Shown: one piece after another, positions 5,883 through 9,724 of the stretch
Layout: every line of letters begins with the position of its first letter
Position numbering within the stretch: position 1 is the first letter of the stretch
Source of the DNA: Asaia bogorensis
GTDB taxonomy: Bacteria; Pseudomonadota; Alphaproteobacteria; Acetobacterales; Acetobacteraceae
Direction of reading: 5' to 3'
NCBI GenBank assembly: GCA_945874515.1
Contig: CAMCHA010000052.1
Location: 1 to 9,724 of the forward strand
Length of the DNA: 9,724 nucleotides
Made by a program: the position numbers and the translations under genes
Notes under the pieces: model-generated
Told to the model about the DNA's origin: nothing
Seen by the model: the letters and a program-made list of their open reading frames with translations, nothing else
The model's database searches: none

Positions 5883-6428
5883 ATGACCCTGGCACAATGG
5901 TTCAGCTTCAACGGCCGCATTAGCCGCAAAACCTGGTGGATTTTCTATTTTCTGATCCCGATTGGCATCAACCTCGCTGCTGGTGCGCTGGATGGGCGAT
6001 TCTCTATTCCCCAGAATGCCTTGCCGGGGAAATCCGGTATGGGCGATGTGGGCATGGGGCCGTTTTCCATCATCGCTGGGCTGGTTGGGCTGTGGGTGGG
6101 CCTCGCTGGGCAGGCCAAGCGTTGGCATGACCGAGACAATTCCGGCTGGTGGGTGCTGGTGAATTTCATCCCGCTGATCGGCTGGCTTTGGGCCTTCATC
6201 GTTGCGGGCTTTCTGCGTGGCACGTCAGGCTATAATCGCTTCGGCCCTGACCCGCTGGCGCCAGACCTGCCACCCGGTGGTTATGGCGGCGGCTATCAGC
6301 CGCCCTATCCGCAGCAAGCGCCGGGGGGTTGGCAGCCGCAAGGTCCTCCACCGCCGCCTTCCGGGGGTTGGGGCGCACCACCGCCACCTCAGGGCGGGGG
6401 CAGCGTGCCGCCTATCCGCCGGGGCTGA
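5883..6428 (+). CDS. DUF805 family membrane protein (copy 2) with Pro/Gly-rich tail
   Basis: A 181-residue DUF805 protein, function unknown. The N-terminus MTLAQWFSFNGRISRKTWW matches copy 1 almost exactly. The family signature KRWHDRDNSGWW (79-90) is in consensus form, and GFLRGTSGYNRFGPDPLAP (109-127) closes the domain. Three hydrophobic segments are visible (about 18-35, 60-76 and 88-109). Residues 128-181 form a low-complexity tail of Pro, Gly, Gln, Tyr and Trp with PPPPP and PPPP runs, probably disordered and cytoplasmic or periplasmic depending on topology. Such tails often mediate protein contacts, but nothing here names a partner. The gene has normal high GC, unlike copy 1, and ends 49 bases before the histidine kinase. 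Confidence 0.92.
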   Translation: MTLAQWFSFNGRISRKTWWIFYFLIPIGINLAAGALDGRFSIPQNALPGKSGMGDVGMGPFSIIAGLVGLWVGLAGQAKRWHDRDNSGWWVLVNFIPLIGWLWAFIVAGFLRGTSGYNRFGPDPLAPDLPPGGYGGGYQPPYPQQAPGGWQPQGPPPPPSGGWGAPPPPQGGGSVPPIRRG

Positions 6429-6466
6429 ACCGCACAGCGCGATTTCCCTGGCGCGCATTCCACGTT

Positions 6467-6472
6467 AAGGGA
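6467..6472 (+). promoter_or_regulatory. Ribosome binding site for the GTG start of the histidine kinase
   Basis: AAGGGA, 5 bases before the GTG at 6478. Good match and spacing; supports the non-ATG start of the kinase gene. Confidence 0.75.
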
Positions 6473-6477
6473 ACCAC

Positions 6478-8169
6478 GTGCCCGATACCTCCCCGCCGCT
6501 CGATCGCCTTTCGGAAGCTGAGGCTGCGCCGGAACAGGCAAAGCGCGGCTTTTCCCCGCTGCTCAGGCGCATTCTGCTGCTGAATGCCCTGCCGCCGGCG
6601 CTGCTCGCGGCATCCCTGCTTTACCTCGACCAATATCAGAACGCGCTTTTGGGCGCGGAGGTTGAGGCCATGCGCACCCAGGCGCGCATCTATGCCGGCG
6701 CCATCGCTGAAGCCGCCGTGCGGCCGGAAGGCGAACGCTATGTGCTGCAATTGGAAGCGGCGCGGCCCTTGCTGCGGCGCCTGGTGGACCCTTCGCCCAA
6801 TACCCAGGCGCGGCTTTTGGATACGGCTGGCCTGCTGGTCGCCGATAGCCGCATCCGTGATGGGGTGGGCGGCGCGGTGATTGCCGAACCCCTCCCGCCG
6901 CCGGAACCGCGCGGTGCGCTGACCTCCACCGTGGCCGGCATTTACGAAAGAATGGTCGGCCTTTTCCCAGCCCTGCTGCGCGGGCGCGGCGGCCCCGGCA
7001 TGGTGGTGGATAGCGCGCCGGATGCGCCGGATTTCGATTGGCAGCCCGATCTTGGCCCCGATCGGCGCGAAGAATTGCGCATGGCGTTGGAAGGCGGCGT
7101 CACCCCCTATATCCGCCGCAGCGCCGATGGCCGCTTGCTGGTGAGTGTGGCGGAACCCGCGCGCCGAGGCACGCAAAGTGTCGGTATTGTACTGCTGACG
7201 CGTGAAGCGCGCGAAGTGGATCGGCGGCTCTTTGAAATCCGCGCTTCCGTGCTGCTGCTATTCGCGACCGCGCTGATCCTGACGGTGGCACTTTCGCTTT
7301 ATCTGTCGCGCACCATCGCCACGCCAATGCTTGACCTGGCGCGCGCCACGCAACGCATCCGCGAAGGTGAAGGCCGCACGCAATCCGTGCCGGATGCGCT
7401 GCTGAAGCGCAATGATGAAATCGGTGTGCTGGCGCGGGATTTGCAGAATTCCGCCCGTGCGCTTTGGGCGCGGATTGACGCCAATGAACGCTTCGCTGCC
7501 GATGTGGCGCATGAATTGCGCAACCCGTTGACGAGTGTGCGGAGCGCCATTGAAACGCTGCGCCGTGTGGAAGACCCGGCAAGCCGCAACCGCTTGCTCG
7601 CGATCATTGCCGATGATGCGGTGCGCATGGATCGGCTGATTGGCGATATCAGCGATTCATCGCGCGTGGATGCGGAATTGTCGCGTACCATCTCCACACC
7701 CGTGGATATCGCGCCCATCCTATCCGCGCTTTCCGATCTGCACGCCGCGACGCGCGATGATGATGATGACCCGGCGGTGCTGCTGGAAGCTGAAGACGGG
7801 CCGCTTGTGGTGCGCGGTGTGGAAGGGCGCGTTGTGCAGGTGTTTCGTAACCTGCTCGGCAATGCGCTTTCTTTCAGCCCGTCGCATGGCACGGTGAAGG
7901 TCAGCGCGCGCCATGCCGGCGCGATGATTGAGGTTGTCGTGGAAGACCAAGGCCCCGGCATTCCCGAGCATAAGCTTGAAAGCATTTTTGAGCGTTTCTA
8001 TTCCGAACGCCCGAGCGGAGAGCGGTTCGGCCAGCATTCCGGCCTTGGGCTTTCCATCAGCCGGCAGATCGTGGAAGGCCTGCGCGGGCGCATTTCGGCG
8101 GAGAATATCCGCGATGCTAGCGGCGCCGTGACCGGCGCGCGTTTCATGGTGCTGCTGCCGGCGGCGTGA
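6478..8169 (+). CDS. chvG: ChvG-like sensor histidine kinase
   Basis: Inner-membrane sensor kinase of 563 residues with the layout of alphaproteobacterial ChvG/ExoS, which senses acid or envelope conditions and phosphorylates the ChvI regulator. The cytoplasmic N-terminus (1-28) is followed by a first span (about 29-50) and a periplasmic sensor of about 200 residues (51-254) like the Stimulus_sens_1 domain. A second span (about 256-277) leads to HAMP (278-330). The phosphoacceptor helix is AADVAHELRNPLTSVRSAIETL, with His345. In the ATPase domain are the N box FRNLLGNALSFSP (Asn462), G1 DQGPGIP (490-496), F box FERFY (504-508) and G2 SGLGLSI (521-527). All catalytic parts are intact. A D-rich run (427-431) lies between the two domains. 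No response regulator, hprK or PTS gene adjoins it. Kinase assignment is certain; ChvG orthology is likely but not proven. Confidence 0.9.
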   Translation: MPDTSPPLDRLSEAEAAPEQAKRGFSPLLRRILLLNALPPALLAASLLYLDQYQNALLGAEVEAMRTQARIYAGAIAEAAVRPEGERYVLQLEAARPLLRRLVDPSPNTQARLLDTAGLLVADSRIRDGVGGAVIAEPLPPPEPRGALTSTVAGIYERMVGLFPALLRGRGGPGMVVDSAPDAPDFDWQPDLGPDRREELRMALEGGVTPYIRRSADGRLLVSVAEPARRGTQSVGIVLLTREAREVDRRLFEIRASVLLLFATALILTVALSLYLSRTIATPMLDLARATQRIREGEGRTQSVPDALLKRNDEIGVLARDLQNSARALWARIDANERFAADVAHELRNPLTSVRSAIETLRRVEDPASRNRLLAIIADDAVRMDRLIGDISDSSRVDAELSRTISTPVDIAPILSALSDLHAATRDDDDDPAVLLEAEDGPLVVRGVEGRVVQVFRNLLGNALSFSPSHGTVKVSARHAGAMIEVVVEDQGPGIPEHKLESIFERFYSERPSGERFGQHSGLGLSISRQIVEGLRGRISAENIRDASGAVTGARFMVLLPAA

Positions 8170-8196
8170 TTTCCCTTCCCAGCCGGGGGCTTCATG

Positions 8197-8222
8197 TTAG
8201 GCTTGGGTCAAACCAAGCGTAA
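8197..8222. promoter_or_regulatory. Inverted repeat upstream of the Bug gene
   Basis: TTAGGCTTGG (8197-8206) and CCAAGCGTAA (8213-8222) are inverted repeats pairing 9 of 10 positions around a 6-base spacer, immediately before the ribosome site at 8224-8231. It could be an operator or an mRNA hairpin. No T-run follows, so it is not an intrinsic terminator. Confidence 0.4.
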
Positions 8223-8238
8223 CAAGGGGGGATAAATC

Positions 8239-9210
8239 ATGATCACGCGCAGAAGCATGATTGCGGCTGGGGCGGTGCTTTTGGCGGCACCGGCAGTGAA
8301 GGCGCAGGGCACCTGGCCGGATAAGCCCTTGCGCTTCGTGATTGGCGGCGCGGCAGGCGGCGTTTCCGATATTTTTCTCCGCATGATGGAAAACCGTCTG
8401 CGCGAAAGGCTCGGTCAGCCCATGATCATTGACCCGCGCCCAGGGGCGGGCGGCATGGTGGGGGCGGAAGTCACCGCACGTGCGGCGCCGGATGGCTATA
8501 CCTATTACGTCAACCACATCGCGTCTCACGGGATTGGGCCGACGCTGTATCGGCGGCTTTCCTTTGATCCGCTCAAGGATTTGCCGGGGGTGGCGCGCAT
8601 TGCGGCCATGCCCAATGTGCTGATCATCAAGGGTGATAGTCCGATCAAATCCGTCGCGGAATTGGTGGCCTTCTGCAAAGCCAATCCGGCGCGGGCGAAT
8701 TTTTCCTCGGCCGGATCGGGTACGTCTTCGCATCTTTCTGGTCTGCTGTTTGGTATGCGCATGGGGTTTGAGGTGACGCATGTGCCCTATCGCGGCACGG
8801 CGCCTTCCATGGCGGCGGTGATGAATGGCGAAACCTTGTTCGCGATTGATAACGCGCCGGCATCGCGTCAACAGGTTTTGGGCGGGTTGTTGAAGGCGCT
8901 TGGTGTTTCTACGGCCAAGCGTTCCAGCACCATGCCGGAAGTGCCAAGCCTGGAAGAACAGGGCGTGCCGAATTTCGATGTCGCTTCCTGGTATGGCATC
9001 ACCGCCCCAGCCGGTGTGCCGGCGGCCATTCGCGAAAGGCTGGGGGCAGAGATTGTCGCGGCACTGAATGATCCCGCCATCGCACAGCGCGTGCGTGATT
9101 ACGGTGCGGAACCCTGGCCGCTTGGCCCGGCGGAATACGACGCCTTCATGCGCCAAGAGGTTGAAATCTGGGCGCCCGTAGTGCGCGCTTCCGGGGCGCA
9201 GATCGACTGA
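8239..9210 (+). CDS. Bug-family (TctC-like) periplasmic solute-binding protein
   Basis: A 323-residue tripartite tricarboxylate transporter receptor of the Bug family, which binds carboxylates and related small acids in the periplasm. The N-terminus MITRRSMIAAGAVLLAAPAVKA is a signal peptide with a twin-arginine pair (TRRSMI) and cleavage expected after VKA (22). Family marks are WPDKPLRFVIGGAAGG (26-41), the P-G-A-G-G loop near 68-72, APDGYT (83-88), GTSSHLSG, VPYRGTAPSMAAVMNGE and PEVPSLEEQGVPNFD. A six-G ribosome site (8226-8231) stands 7 bases before the ATG. No TctA or TctB membrane genes adjoin it, as is common for the many orphan Bug proteins of some proteobacteria. Ligand unknown. The aspartate common in the ligand-binding loop is replaced here by SDIF nearby, which I do not over-interpret. 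Confidence 0.95.
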   Translation: MITRRSMIAAGAVLLAAPAVKAQGTWPDKPLRFVIGGAAGGVSDIFLRMMENRLRERLGQPMIIDPRPGAGGMVGAEVTARAAPDGYTYYVNHIASHGIGPTLYRRLSFDPLKDLPGVARIAAMPNVLIIKGDSPIKSVAELVAFCKANPARANFSSAGSGTSSHLSGLLFGMRMGFEVTHVPYRGTAPSMAAVMNGETLFAIDNAPASRQQVLGGLLKALGVSTAKRSSTMPEVPSLEEQGVPNFDVASWYGITAPAGVPAAIRERLGAEIVAALNDPAIAQRVRDYGAEPWPLGPAEYDAFMRQEVEIWAPVVRASGAQID

Positions 9211-9260
9211 CGCCCGCGACGTATCGCCAAGCCGCTTTGGTCACGGCATAAGCGGGCGCT
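9211..9260 (+). other. Short gap with nested inverted repeats before opgH
   Basis: CGCCCGC (9211-9217) directly after the Bug stop is repeated inverted as GCGGGCG (9252-9258). Inside it CCAAG (9227-9231) pairs with TTTGG (9236-9240) around CCGC, one pair being G-U. The outer arm ends 2 bases before the opgH GTG. No T-run follows, so simple termination is unlikely; the structure may limit ribosome access to opgH or be chance in GC-rich DNA. Confidence 0.3.
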
Positions 9261-9724
9261 GTGACCCAAGCACCCATCCTGCCGCGACGCGTCGCATTTC
9301 TTGCCCTGGCCTTCGCCATCATGGGCGGTCTGTTTTGGCTTGCCTGGGCGGTATTGGCGCTTGGTGGCTGGACGTTGCCCGAAATCCTGATTCTGATCTG
9401 CATCGCGGGTACTTTGCCTTGGGCCGCGCTTTCGGCGGGCAATGCGCTGATCGGGCTTGGCATATTGCTGTTGGCGCGCAACCCCGTGGCTGCCGTGCTG
9501 CCCGCGCTTGCCGCCGCGTGTCCTGGCTTGCCGCAAGCCAGGACAGCCATTGCCATCTGCATCCGGCGCGAAGACATGGCGCTGGTGCTGCCGCCGCTCG
9601 CGCGCTTGCTCTCAAGCCTTGCGGCTGCCGGCGCTGCGGATCGTTTTTCGCTCTGGTTCTTGTCTGACACTCCAGAAGGCGCCGAAGCCCAGGCCGAGGA
9701 AACAGCCTGCCGTGCCTTTGCCTT
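9261..9724 (+). CDS. opgH: Glucans biosynthesis glucosyltransferase H, partial
   Basis: First 154 codons of the inner-membrane glucosyltransferase (OpgH/MdoH) that builds the beta-1,2-glucan backbone of osmoregulated periplasmic glucans from UDP-glucose. Two hydrophobic spans (about 12-37 and 41-72) lead to the start of the GT2 catalytic domain: TAIAICIRRED (95-105), LARLLSSLAAAGAADRFSLWFLSDT (113-137) and the AEE-A-C-A-F helix. The FLSDT motif and the E-D helix entry are characteristic of this family rather than of cellulose synthases. GTG 9261 is the first start after an in-frame TAA at 9249, and the ribosome site is weak. The short N-terminal region is typical of the smaller alphaproteobacterial OpgH. 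No opgG precedes it; one may follow beyond the edge. The catalytic aspartates and QxxRW region are outside the window. Confidence 0.85.
   Translation, partial: MTQAPILPRRVAFLALAFAIMGGLFWLAWAVLALGGWTLPEILILICIAGTLPWAALSAGNALIGLGILLLARNPVAAVLPALAAACPGLPQARTAIAICIRREDMALVLPPLARLLSSLAAAGAADRFSLWFLSDTPEGAEAQAEETACRAFA
9519..9545 (+). repeat. Perfect 12-bp inverted repeat inside opgH
   Basis: TGTCCTGGCTTG (9519-9530), loop CCG, CAAGCCAGGACA (9534-9545): twelve uninterrupted Watson-Crick pairs with a 3-base loop. It lies in opgH codons 87-95, the linker between the membrane spans and the glycosyltransferase domain. No T-run follows. Confidence 0.85.

Noticed and set aside
7758..7770. GAT trinucleotide run in the kinase gene
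   Set aside because: Only four or five units encoding an Asp run in the linker between kinase domains; too short to call a phase-variable repeat.
8197..9156. Long minus-strand open frame of 319 codons opposite the Bug gene
   Set aside because: The plus-strand Bug protein has a signal peptide, ribosome site and family motifs; the antisense product resembles nothing and is rich in His and Arg.
1..9724. Mobile elements, CRISPR arrays, tRNA or rRNA genes
   Set aside because: I looked for transposase-like frames, regular spacer repeats and RNA gene signatures and found none.

Overview
The window reads as chromosomal DNA of a GC-rich alphaproteobacterium. Rhodospirillales, and probably Acetobacteraceae (Roseomonas-like), is my best guess. 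This rests on the alphaproteobacterial character of SecB, the ferrochelatase and the ChvG-type kinase, on an orphan Bug-family binding protein, and on typical GC near 65% (39 of 60 bases in the row starting at 4801). It is inferred from protein character, not from a database match.

Left block (1-2097, minus strand): three genes chained by 4-base stop/start overlaps. Transcription runs from a two-domain carboxymuconolactone-decarboxylase-like protein, through a DUF2272 lipoprotein, into an Old Yellow Enzyme-type flavin oxidoreductase that leaves the window at base 1.

Middle block (2189-5284, plus strand, divergent from the first): lolA (periplasmic lipoprotein carrier), secB (export chaperone), hemH (ferrochelatase, with four cysteines placed as expected for a [2Fe-2S] cluster) and a HAD-family phosphatase whose start overlaps the hemH stop.

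Right block (5309-9724, plus strand): two tandem DUF805 membrane proteins, the first with a clear GC dip; a ChvG-like sensor histidine kinase with no response regulator beside it; an orphan Bug/TctC solute-binding protein; and the first 154 codons of opgH (mdoH), the periplasmic glucan glucosyltransferase, which runs off the right edge.

Much of the content concerns the cell envelope: lipoprotein carriage, export, a secreted lipoprotein, membrane proteins of unknown function, an envelope sensor and glucan synthesis. I see no mobile element, CRISPR array, tRNA or rRNA. The region is mostly housekeeping. The least ordinary items are the coupled CMD-DUF2272-OYE operon, the DUF805-DUF805-kinase cluster, a perfect 12-bp hairpin inside opgH and several hairpins or inverted repeats near gene starts.
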